Part shown: positions 48,000-59,000 of the stretch, piece by piece
How the letters are laid out: every line of letters starts with the position of its first letter
Numbering within the stretch: position 1 is the first letter of the stretch
Source of the DNA: Hydractinia symbiolongicarpus
Lineage: Eukaryota > Cnidaria > Hydrozoa > Anthoathecata > Hydractiniidae
Assembly: GCF_029227915.1 (NCBI RefSeq)
Contig: NC_079875.1
Span: 7,809,001-7,873,000, forward strand
Direction: 5' to 3'
Length of the DNA: 64,000 bases
The notes under the pieces: generated by a model
The model's input: only the letters and a program-made list of their open reading frames with translations
Databases searched by the model: none
What the model was told of the DNA's origin: nothing
Position numbers and translations under genes: made by a program

Positions 48000-50900
48000 A
48001 TGTCTGCTTCACATTCAGAGTATATTCAAAAGCTATGTAGATTGTGTGGGAAGAAAATTGTGAAAAGTAAACATTACGTTAATTTTAAATCTTGTGATAT
48101 TTACAGTGAAGTGTTTCAATCTATATATGGAATAAATTGTGAACAAGAAGATCCTTGTGTATTTCCTAAATTTACTTGTAATGGATGTAGAAGAAAATTA
48201 GATGAGATGAAAACGTCAAAAAAAATAATTGGTACTGCTGCATCATTTTACCCTCATGTGGATGAAAATTGTGTGTGCATGAATTATGCTGTAAACAGAA
48301 AAGACAGCTTAAAAATACTGGAATTAGATGTGAGTATGAAGAAAGTTGGTTTTAGTATATGTGATAAATCGGATAACTATAAACGTGTCTATACCCTTTG
48401 TCAAAATGAAAAAGAATTAAACCATTTGCTTACAATACGTATAGACAACAGCAATGGTTGGGATTTCTCCATATATGGGAAACCTATGGAGAAAGAAACA
48501 ATACAACTAACAAAAACTCTGCCATGTGTTTTGAAAAATGATGATATTTCAACTTTCTCGTCATTCTGGAAGTCAGTCAGTGTTTGCACGGGGTTACAAG
48601 GTTATGAAGATGTAATCAAGTCGAGATGTAATTTCGAACAGCCATTCATGAATCAGAGTGGAACATTTCCAGTAGCTTTTGTTGAAGACGATAAAATGGT
48701 CAGATTTGATGAAGACAATTTTAAAACAATACGCCATACCAACTGTCATTTTTTAGCTGAAAAACCTTCATCTGTATGTAGTATGTGCAATTCTTTTAAA
48801 CCAACAGTTAAAAAAGTTAGAAGTAGACGGAAAAGTGATGATTCTGTGCTTGATTCCTCACATACAAACATTCGATATCTTTCCAGAGAAGAACTAGAGG
48901 AAAGATATCGCAATACTCAGGGAGAAAAACAGAGAGCAATAAAGAAAGTTGCCCAATTATCATCTTGGGTAAGAAAAATTACTGAGAAAGAATGCATCCA
49001 TGTTGATGATGAGCAACACGAATTTATAAAAAATATTGTTTGCAATGAGGAAACATGTCCTGAAATACCCGAAGGCAGTCCCCAGTGGTTGTTATGGGAG
49101 CAACAAAAAGAAATGGCTTCCAAAAGTTCACCTAATGGCATGAGATGGCACCCACTAATTATTAGGTGGTGCCTCAGTTTATACCACCATTCACCAGCAG
49201 CATATAAACATTTGCGAAATCCGAATTTGAATTTTTTAAAACTCCCACATATTGACACACTTAAAAAATACATAAACTTCACTGATCCAATGTGTGGATT
49301 CAATCCAGATGTCATTGAAAGATTAATAGTGGATAGTAAAATTGCAACTCTGGATGATCACCAAAAAAACGTTTCGCTTATTTATGATGAGATGAAAATA
49401 AAAGCTGACTTGGTGTTCAGACAGTCAACTGGACAATTGGTTGGTTTCACTGATATGGGGGATATTAACGATGAGTTAGTTGAATTTCAAAAACGTGCTG
49501 AGGGATCATCAGAGAATGATCGTCACTTTGCTTCCTATGTGATAGTGTTTATGGTTCGAGGAATTGTTTCATCTCTGGTGTATCCTTTTGGATATTTCGC
49601 ATCATTGGGATTTACCTCTGATCAGCTCTATCCATGTGTATGGGAGGCGACATATGTATTGGAGGCAATTGGTTTTTATGTTCGAGCATTTATTTCAGAT
49701 GGTGCTTCTCCCAATAGGAAGTTTTACAAAATTATGGTGACACCTGATATTGGTAACACATATTGGACCAACAACTTATTATCATTGGACAGAAAGATCT
49801 TTTTTATATCCGATGTCCCTCATCTCATTAAAACAACGAGAAACTGTTTCGAGAACTCTCATGGAAACAATAATACACGCAATCTTTTTGTAAGTGTTTT
49901 TTGTTTGTTTGTTTCAATTTTAAAGTATATCTGTATACATATATCAATTTTCTATTTATTAGCTCGATCACATGGATATCAGCTGGAACCATCTTGTCAA
50001 TGTTTATGAATGGGATCTGAATTTACATGGAGCAGCACCTGGATTAAGGAAACTTTATAAACTAAAAGAGGATCACATAAAGTTAACTCCAAGGTTGAGG
50101 ATGCAAGTTAAGTTGGCTACCCAAGTGAGATATTTTTCTTTTCTTTTTTTATTATTTATTTGTCTGCTTGTTTGTATTAGTGTTTTCTGAGTGATAGTGG
50201 ATTCACAGTTTGATTATTTTGTGGGAGTTGCAAATAATGATATACTTCTGATAATGTGTTTATCATTGCTCATGTAAATTATGATTTTGCATTTAGGTTT
50301 TGAGTAAAACAACTGCTGATGCACTTGAGGTTCAGGGGCTGCATTATACGAAAAGTACAATAAAGTTTGTGCGTATGTTTGACCAAGTTTTTGATTGCTT
50401 GAATGTATCTTCAATTAATCAAGATCGTGGCGGAAAAATAGCTCTTGCAGCATATAGAGATGTTAACGATTGGCGTTTTGAGGTTAGTAGTATCATTCGA
50501 AATACATTCAATTATTTTGTAACGGAATTCAGAAACACAACATTTTTCCCTCAAAAAGCTCAAGTTCATTTTGCATATTTGTAAACCAGTCCTAAAGAAC
50601 TTGATCTCCATGTAAAAGGGTGTGCAAATATTTCCATTTTCATTTTTCATTTTTTTCACATCAACATGTAAAATTCAGTTTTTAGAGAAAGAATTCCTCG
50701 AACATTACCTGGGAAGGTGGGAAGAACAAGCCAATGACACACCTAATTTATCCCAAGATGAAAAAAATAAATTGTTATTGAGCAAACAGACGATAAATGG
50801 TTGGAAAATAACAGGTAAAAAATCTACATTTTTCTGCAATTGTGGTTCCAGGCAATGTTTCATGGACAAACGGTGTTGTTCTATAAATGTATATTTTTTT

Positions 50901-51211
50901 TATCTTTGTCCATAGTGAAATCATTCGTGGAACTGACCAAATTACTTCTCCAGAGTCCAAATGTCAAGATGATTTTGAGCGAGAAATTCTCACAAGATCC
51001 ATTGGAGGAACATTTCGCTCGTCAAAGACGAAGTGGTGGTACATGTGACAACCCAACACTTTATCAATTTGGCCAACAAGAACTTTCTTTGCTTGTTATG
51101 AAATCTGAGTTGATCAGAGATCTACGTGGAAACACTCGACGTGGTAATCAAAATCAGATTCACCTAGACGTAAATGATATGAGGAAACTTCCACAGAAAA
51201 GAAAGAGATAG
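48000..51211 (+). CDS. P-element-type (THAP9-like) transposase, 5 exons
   Basis: Exons 48000-49889, 49963-50124, 50297-50482, 50679-50814 and 50916-51211. All introns are GT-AG, phases 0, 0, 0 and 1, giving 889 residues without a stop. The N-terminus has Cys pairs C13-X2-C16 and C60-X2-C63, a ZAD-like zinc finger instead of the THAP finger usual in this family; a second Cys/His cluster (CHFLAEKPSSVCSMC) lies near 250-265. The P transposase core follows: RWHPLIIRWCLSLYHHSP, the RNase H-like strand LIYDEMKIK with D463, FISDGASPNRKF (D567) and FISDVPHLIKTTRN (D605). The C-terminal FSQDPLEEHFARQRRSGG matches the family's end motif. The ATG at 48000 is the first in frame. TATTAG just before 47877 may be the acceptor of a 5' UTR intron. 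It would cut and rejoin the element's ends in the nucleus. Confidence 0.88.
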
Positions 51212-51778
51212 TTATTTATATATTGATACTTTTGGAAACATGATTGTTTGACTATTTTATTTATATTTTTTCTGAGTATGTCAGACATTTTTTCCATTAC
51301 GCTTTTTCAACATAGAAGTTGTTTTGTTATTAGTGCCTTGTCTTTTGAGTCACATCTTTTGCAAATATTTTTAGTGGAGTACGATTTTGACTTTGATTTG
51401 AAACATTTTTTTGAAAACATCAAATCTTAGAAAATAATTGAGATTAAAAAAATTTAGGATTGCTACTTTATTATTGCTATGTAATTTTTATTTATGTCAT
51501 CGGGAAATTACAACTATTACGGAATTTCTTTTATCTTCATTTCGAATGGATCCGCCATACGTGAATAAATATTACAGTTTTGTTTTGCTTTTTTACATAC
51601 TCACTTCGCGATATGTAGAACAACCCTGGGGACAAGTTTCATTATATTCCCAACAAGAATTCATGCGAAGGAGTGTCGAAATTAATATTCGCTATTCGGG
51701 ACTATGTTGATTTAAAAAAAGAACGTGACAAAGGCCTCTTGGTGTAAGGGTGTATACAAACCACAATAAAACATACCC

Positions 51779-51860
51779 GATACCCGTGTGAGATGTAAAA
51801 CTTGTTTGCAAAGAGAGTTCGATACCCGTGTGAGATATAAAACTTGTTTGCAAAAAATTT
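51779..51860. repeat. Short tandem duplication between the two transposon genes
   Basis: A ~35-bp unit beginning CGATACCCGTGTGAGAT occurs twice (about 51778 and 51821), each followed by AAAACTTGTTTGCAAA. It lies in the intergenic spacer where both transcripts end. Confidence 0.7.
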
Positions 51861-52424
51861 AATAAAATGGAATAATCAAAAAGTGAGTTGATTTCATCAG
51901 GCCACAGTCAGGCATAGAGCATCCGATGCGGCAATCCTAGGTCCGAGGTTGCGGTCAGCTTTAAGTAGCGATTCTCGCGTAAGAATATTTGCGTCGGTAA
52001 TTATGCACGCGCAACTTATTTTTCAGGGTCCCTCCAGCTGATAAAAAGCATGTTGTTTCATACCATCTTGATTAGCCTATCCATCGACCATTTCTCCGCG
52101 TTTTTATGATCTATTAAATTTCTAGCAAAGCGCGCAGAGTTTTGATCTCGCAGCATTATTCAGTTTAACGCTTGCCAATGTGCATAACTGAACAAAGAAG
52201 TAGCACAAAAAAAAGAAATGAGAGTGAAGTTCACAAATCTTGGCAAAAATTTAGATTTAAAATAAACAGCTTCAGCGAGATTGAATCCTTACTCAATCCG
52301 AAAAAAACCCTTAAAATAGTACAAACATAATAAGGGTATGATTATTTTACTAAGAAACACAGTTATATACATGGAAAAGATATATAGAAATTAAAACAAG
52401 TTATAGGTAAAAATGTTATGACAA

Positions 52425-54215
52425 TTAGTTAAGTTTTTTTCTCATTGCTGGTTCACCTTTTTTAGATAAGACTACAGTCAACTTCTCTTTTTTCTCCGAT
52501 GCTAGAGAAGCAAGTTTGCGTCGAACTACTTGTATATATGCAGTGACATATGCTTTTGCTCTGATGTCACACCATTTTTTAATGATCTGAGCTTTGAGAA
52601 TTTTCGATAACTTCTCATTTCCAAGATACCGTGAAAGTATGACCCAGGCTTGATCAATTAAAGAGTCCTTCATAAGTTCATTTTCGAAAAGTTCCCGTAT
52701 ATCTTCTCCTTTATATTTTTTCAACATGTTCAAATTTAAAACTTTTCTAATAACGTTTTCAATTCTTCTGCAAAAAATAAACATGTCATCATTGACTTTT
52801 ATCAGGTATCCTCTGCTGACTTGGTCCACCCAAGATCTTGTATAATCCAGAAAACTATATACCTGCAGTTTATCATCACCTGAAACTTTCAATGAGTTCA
52901 GAAACTGCAATGCAGCCACAGCAACAACTTTGTTTTTCGAATCTGCTAATCTTTGGTATTTTTTACGTAGCGAGAAAATTATGTATCCTGAAACATAATA
53001 CAGAACAGTTTGTTCCTCAGTTGTGAGTTTCAAGTCAAGACTTTTTTCGACATGTCGATTTTTGTTTTCATGAGCTACTAGTATTTTTATTAACTCCATA
53101 ACAAATTTCTGCAACAACATAGAGAATTCTTGACTGTCAATGCAGTATCCTTTAGGTAATACATGTTTCCAATGTTGTCTGAATTTATCGTCTTGTGCAA
53201 GTTCATGCACTTTTCTCCAAAGAGATTCTTTTCCTGAACCAGTCAGTAGGTTAGATTTTTGCAATTCTTTAAATATGCGACACACTACATTTTCAGAAAT
53301 AATGTCCAAAACATCACTCCCAGCATTCAAAATTGAGTTGGCTAATTCTTTGACACGATTTCCAGGTGTTTTGAATCCTTTCACAACAATGTTATTGATT
53401 GGGTCTTTTGAAATTTTAACCATAGCATCACGAACAAAATTCATTTTTTCTTGCTGCAGCTCATGATCGGTGATGGATAAAGATTCTAAAAGGGTGCAAA
53501 AAAAAAGGTTTATACCACCAGTTCACAATATTTTGCTCTATATATAGCAAAAAAAAATTCCTTATGTTCTCAGAGTTCATGAATGAATACTTACGATTCG
53601 ATTTTGATTTAACTTGTTTTGTGGAAATTGTTGTAGTTGATTTATTTTTTGAGTCATCAAGAGTTTTTCTTGCCACTGTTGTTGTTTCTGGATCTATTAT
53701 TGGAATACAGAGTTGACATCAGAACACAGTTGTGATAACAAAACAAGACAACAACAACAAAAAGCATATCAAATGATGATAATACAATAGCTTTTCTATG
53801 AAATCTACATGCAGAGTCAAAAAACAAAACATTATAGCTAGCTAGCTAATGGTGTTTTAAAGAAAACATGACTTTATTAAACTGAAGCATTACCTGTTGG
53901 CTTTTTACATATCAGAGTATGTTTCTTGTAGTAAGCTTCTTTAAAATACTGTTTTTTGCACTTGCTGCACACAAACTTCACATTTTTGGTACTGTTGTTA
54001 TCAACCACCATGTCCACATCTTCTTCATCAACGAATACTATTTGAGGAATACCCAAATATCCAGCATCTACTTCATTTTCTTCTTCCAACAGATCTTCCA
54101 CAAACGATACTTCCACCTCACAACTTTCGTAAACAGTAAAATCTGACAACATTTCTTCCGTCACAAAAAAGTCATCATCCAATTCTATTATATTTTTAAC
54201 GTCTTCGCCTGCCAT
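52425..54215 (-). CDS. Transposon-borne C2HC zinc-finger protein of unknown function, 3 exons
   Basis: Exons 53894-54215, 53595-53693 and 52425-53485. Donors GTAATG and GTAAGT, acceptors AATAG and TTTTAG, phases 1 and 1, total 493 residues. The ATG at 54215 gives MAGEDVKNIIELDDD. An acidic N-terminal ~85 residues is followed by one finger CSKCKKQYFKEAYYKKHTLIC (C-X2-C-X12-H-X3-C). A basic Ser/Thr/Lys linker (exon 2) then leads to a ~350-residue, mostly helical region with ESLWRKVHELAQDDKFRQHW and YYVSGYIIFSLRKKYQ, ending in a Lys/Arg-rich tail (GEPAMRKKLN). I do not recognise the large domain. It lies wholly inside the P-superfamily element, convergent with the transposase. Likely roles (inference): DNA-binding partner, regulator of transposition or nuclear-targeting subunit. 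A captured host gene is an alternative. Confidence 0.83.
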
Positions 54216-54417
54216 TTCGCTTCTTGCTTGTTTATGATATGTAAAAACGACAAATTTATCAACTAACAAGCATTTACCGCTGAGAGAAAAATAGCCGCGG
54301 GCTCATAATTTATGCAAATAGTAACAAAAGACAACGGCTAATTTATTAATTTAAGCGCGAGATTTCAAATTTTGATTGACAGAATTCGATGTAAGAACAA
54401 TAGAGAAAAGTAAACAT

Positions 54418-54428
54418 GAGACACGGAT
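54418..54428 (-). repeat. 11-bp subterminal inverted repeat, right
   Basis: GAGACACGGAT, the inverse of 47266-47276, lying upstream of the accessory gene and 51 bp inside the right end. Confidence 0.5.
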
Positions 54429-54447
54429 GATTTCAATAGAAATAAAA

Positions 54448-54479
54448 GAGTTCTCTCTCCTTCTTTTTAAACCTCCTTG
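54448..54479 (-). repeat. Right terminal inverted repeat (32 bp)
   Basis: Exact reverse complement of 47175-47206; followed directly by the duplicated CACGTAT at 54480-54486. Confidence 0.95.
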
Positions 54480-54486
54480 CACGTAT
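54480..54486. repeat. Target-site duplication (right), CACGTAT
   Basis: Matches 47168-47174. Beyond it the sequence AATGAAGTTAATAAC aligns with ATTAAAGTTAATAAC at the copy B empty site. Confidence 0.88.
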
Positions 54487-54599
54487 ACAATGAAGTTAAT
54501 AACAACGTCCTTTTATTTGGAAAAAATAACATATATGTATAAAAAATCAGATCTCTTTATCAAAATATTGTTTAGTTTTTCATGTGTTAGTTATTCTAT

Positions 54600-55214
54600 G
54601 CATTTGATACTTACATTTGTAGACTGAATTACTATTTAAGATTTAGCTGGGGTAAACTAAATTAGTAAAAAATTTGATTAGCATTAAAAAAATGAGGCCA
54701 TTGACGTCACTGGACTACAAAAGAATGCCACTCAGTCTGCAACATATTCTTTCAAATTATCTGTAAATATATATATTTATAACGTACAATTTTATTGAAC
54801 CTCGTAGAAATATATAATGACAGAATAGAAATAATGGATTGGCATTATTTTTCACATTGGCATCCTCTTAATGATTTCATGATTCTGTCTTTTAAACAAC
54901 ATCTTAAAAAAATGTTAACATTTGTAAGCCACTATACTTAATATGCTTCATATGCTTAATCAATAAAGTTGCTTGACTGGTAAGTGCAGGGTACTATTTT
55001 GTCCTTTTTAACAAAATGGAATAAAAAGTGAAAAAATGCACCAACTAAGGTTTTAAAATTCATTTTCATATTCATCAGATATGTTCTTTTAATTTCATTA
55101 AAAAGGTTACATGCCAACCTGTTTAAGGGATACGGACAGCCAGAGTAACCCTATTCCTCCAGGAAGGGGGAAAGGGTATTGTTTTTGTAAAAAAGTCTTT
55201 TTTTCTTCTGAATG
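54600..55214. other. Spacer between duplicated segments; no gene seen
   Basis: AT-rich, without open frames of note. It follows the 5' flank of copy A and precedes the start of homology of copy B. Confidence 0.5.
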
Positions 55215-55489
55215 GTTACGCTGAGTTTTTGTTTGTCTTTTAGATACCTGCATGTCTATCTACAGAGCCATAGACATTGCCCATTATTCGAAACTACTCC
55301 TAACTTTCTATAAAATTCTTGTAATCTTGAAAACATAATAACTTTTGTCAGAATTACCCTTATATATAAAAACCATAACACGCTTTACCCACAAAAAAGA
55401 CATGTTGTAAACTAAAATTAATTAATTCGATTTCACGATTTTTAACCCAATAATAAGGATATTGTTATGCGAATTATGTAAAAACTAGT

Positions 55490-55675
55490 TGTTTCCCGTT
55501 GAATAATCCACGGGTTCACCCGTCCTTTATATTAACCCGCCGCAACAAAGTGGATAAAAATATATCGCATTTGATATTCGTGTTTCCACAACATCATTTT
55601 CTAATTCAACGGGGGTCCGCGCAGAGACAGACAGACGGAATGCGGCTATTTTAATAGAGATTGGAAATCTGTTAA
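55490..55675. mobile_element. ~185-bp dispersed-repeat insertion in copy B
   Basis: Present only in copy B, between ATGTAAAAACTAG and GGAAATCTGTTAA. It contains TTGAATAATCCACGGGTTCA and GACAGACAGACGG..GGCTATTTTAATAGAGAT. Such PuPy-rich GACA repeats often sit at the 3' end of short retroelements, but no family is assigned. Confidence 0.55.
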
Positions 55676-56049
55676 TATGTTAATAAGTTATGAAAACATA
55701 ATGACTTTTATTTTGAATGTGAATATTTGTTCTAGAACTAAGTACTTGAATTATAGACATAGTATAATATATCACAAATTTAACTTTATTTTTAGTGTAA
55801 AACTGTAAATTGTCTTTTAAAAACATTCTGTTTTTCTACATCTGTTCTGCCTAATCAAATCTAATTTTAAGAGTAAGTGTAACAGACAGTGTTTTTTTAA
55901 CGAAAGCTTGCAATACCATAATCTGAGTGTAATCCACACTAGGACATTTTAGAATAAGTCGTATCCAAAAAAAGGTGTTCTTAAAGGCCTTTTTTGGAGA
56001 CTACTGTCGGAGTTTTTTTAAAACTGATTTAAATTTCGTAATACATATA

Positions 56050-59000
56050 TTATTTACTTTTATGTTTCTCTAATAATTGTTTAATGCCATCCGTACTTCC
56101 AACATGATAAGCAGTTTTGTTCACTATGCTTCGTATGTTCACATCAATATTTGGCTTAGACAGCAGCAGCTTAACACATTCAATATTCCCGTAAGAAGAT
56201 GCAAAGTGTAATGGAGTTTCACTACTACTTCTTCGCGCGTTTAAATCCGTATGTGGCGTGGATAACAATAACCTAACGCATTGATAAGAACCATTACGAG
56301 ATGCAACATGTAATGGCGTGTCATTGTCCATTGTTTTTACATTCACATCGATTCCTGGGATTGACAGCAGTAGCTGGACACATCCAACGTGACCACTATC
56401 GCATGCATAATGTAACGGAGTTTTCCTGCGATGATTTACCGTGTTAATACATGTCACATCATGATTAATAAGAACTTTTAAAGCATCCTGATGACCATGA
56501 AATGCACTGATGTGGAATGGAGTCCACAAATCATAACGAGAAGCATTTACATCACTGCCAGCATCAATTAAAGCTTTTGCTACTGATGGTTTGTTGTAAC
56601 TTGCAGCTCTCATCAAAAGTGTAGCTCTGAAGGAATCTCTCATTTTAACGATAAATGGGTCAGTAATGAGAATTTGTTGCAGCATTTCTACGTCTCCATT
56701 CTTAATAATTTCATCAACATCTAAACATAAAAATTCGTCAATGTAGAAAAGGAAATACCGATTTCAACCTCCTTAGCATGTTATTTTCACTGGAAGAGAA
56801 CAAATCATCACATTTTCCTCCTCCCAAACCATTTCCGTTTACTACTAAAATATAAACAGCTTTTAAGCGAATTGTTGTAAAAACTCTGCAAAATGTTTCG
56901 CAATTTCTTTCCAGTTCTTTATCTATTTTTTTTATGCTATAAATAATCAACCTTGCCCAACCTATCAAACACTACAACTACCGCAAAGCAATAACAATAG
57001 GAGAAGTTATTTACTCTGATGCACTCCCCTAACATCTGCCTTTATGCTTTCGTAAATCTGATGCACCAATATTCTGTTTGATAATCGTGAAAACCATAGT
57101 AGTGGGGCAATGCACTTTGAAAAAAGATAAAAAATTTGCTAACACTCCTGAGCAGTGGACTCTGGGTGCTGTGGACGCAGACGAAAATTTGTACAGTTAA
57201 TGAAAATAATGCTCTTTATAAGTTATAAGTATTAGTTTTGAATACAGATGATTTTTGCGTCGACAATTTATTTTTACCCCAACGCCAAACTGGGAGAAGT
57301 GCATAGCCACCCTTTATTTGAAATAATTAGAAAAACAATGGCAAAAGTTGTGCAACTAAATGATAATCAAAGAACTCGTGATATATATATATATATATTT
57401 CATACCTGCAAATGTGTAAGCACCTTTATGTAGGGCTTTATTTTTTTGCACAGCATCACTAAAATGTTACCAATAAATAAAATTTAGTCTCTTCAAAACT
57501 TTCTCACTTAAAATTTGTTTGACCTCAAGCGACAATATTATCATGCTATTTCCGTCTGACTCTCGGTTCATGACAGAAAAGAGCGAATAAATTCAATTTT
57601 CCTTGATGTAGCTGAAAAAATGTCCTTTTTTTCATTGTCAACCTTTCTGACGTCACAGCATGACGTCAATAGCATTAGTCTTACGTAATAACTTGAAACA
57701 ATAAAGCCATTACAAAGAAAACAAAACTTTGGGACAAGATATCTTGGAAACGGGCTTGTGACGTCAGTTATTTTTGGTTATGTAGATAATTTAGGAACTT
57801 AAAGTCAGGGTAATAATATAATAAGTGTGCAAAAATTTTGATGACGCTTAACTAAACTGAGTAATATGCAGAAGAATTATAGAAAATATAGATAATTTCA
57901 TGACGTTAGCCTCCAAAAAAAAAAAAAATTGTCAACACGCAATTATCCCTTCTAAGTTTCTATTATAAGTGGAATTTTCCACGATCTTGTCAACTAGTTA
58001 TGTGATTACTTAAAACGTTTTCATGGCACTTATTTGAATCATTAAAATTTTGCCAAATAAGAAACTTTTTAATGTTTTTAATATTTGTTGCTCTGGAGTT
58101 ATGTTCGAAAACCTGTAAAATATGATTTATTGTGTATTTACCGAAATAGGTTTAACATAAAGCACCAGGGCAATTTCTTCAGCGCAGAAAAAATATTTTG
58201 ACAAGCGAGAAAACCTTATATTAAATCATACACTTAGCGTGAAGTCCAAGAGATTTTTGCATCTTAAAATGTTCTTAAAAGCATTTAATGTTGTTAAGAG
58301 TAAAACTTCAAATAGCCTTTTTTATTAACTACCAAGCACTCAATTAAATGAATAAACGAAACAGTCTTTGTGCCACCAGAAGTAAATTATCTGTGCAATA
58401 TGCCAACATTGACTAGTTAGGCCTACTATAAGCAGTCATGAAAAGTCTTATTCTCCTAGAAAGGTTTGAGTAAGAATCGTGGTGACTAGTGGTGGCTTGT
58501 CTGATGTTTTACAACTGACATCAAAACTATATCAGTGAAGTTGTTTTTTTTCTCACAGAAAGCCATGCGGGGGATATGCTTATACCAAATACACAAAAAT
58601 TAATTTTTTTGTTTAATCAAAGGAATTACATTTATAGCCTTTAGAAGAAGAGGATTCTCAAAAAGAAATTGATAAAATTGATAAAATTAACCCACAAACA
58701 CAACACACAAAACTCTTATAGCACCCCCCCCCCCCAAAAAAAAAAAGATATTAATATAGTAATAAAATAAAAGATGAAAAATAAAGATGGAAAAAATCAA
58801 TTCGATGTGACAAATAAAATCATTTCAATACCTTTTCGTCTTCTTTTCAGCACCAGTCCCACTAGTTGTTCGTTCATTTTCTAAGGAACAATAAACTAAG
58901 GTTTAGACTGAAAAAATAAACTTTTGTAACATTTACCAATCTCAGTACAAATGCATACCTTTTATACTTCCAGCTAGCACCATCAATTTACGTTTTAATT

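Larger units (their letters stand above)
47175..54479. mobile_element. Two-gene P-superfamily DNA transposon, 7305 bp, structurally intact
   Basis: Perfect 32-bp terminal inverted repeats starting CAAGGAGGTTTAAAAAGAAG (47175-47206 and 54448-54479) and a 7-bp target duplication. Inside are two convergent spliced genes whose 5' ends each face one terminus: a P-type transposase (plus strand, 48000-51211) and a C2HC zinc-finger protein (minus strand, 54215-52425). Between their stops lie 1.2 kb of non-coding DNA. An 11-bp subterminal inverted repeat (47266-47276 and 54418-54428) recalls the arrangement of Drosophila P. The paralogous empty site confirms insertion. No lesion is visible in either gene, so the element may be autonomous. 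Confidence 0.92.

Noticed and set aside
51438-51710. ORF just downstream of the transposase stop
   Set aside because: Lies in the AT-rich spacer between convergent genes, starts at a weak site and shows no motif.
58835-58870. Possible 30-base microexon between B-box and ankyrin exons (TGCTGAAAAGAAGACGAAAAG then GT)
   Set aside because: The acceptor AG is not kept in copy A, and direct splicing of the flanking exons already gives a matching phase.
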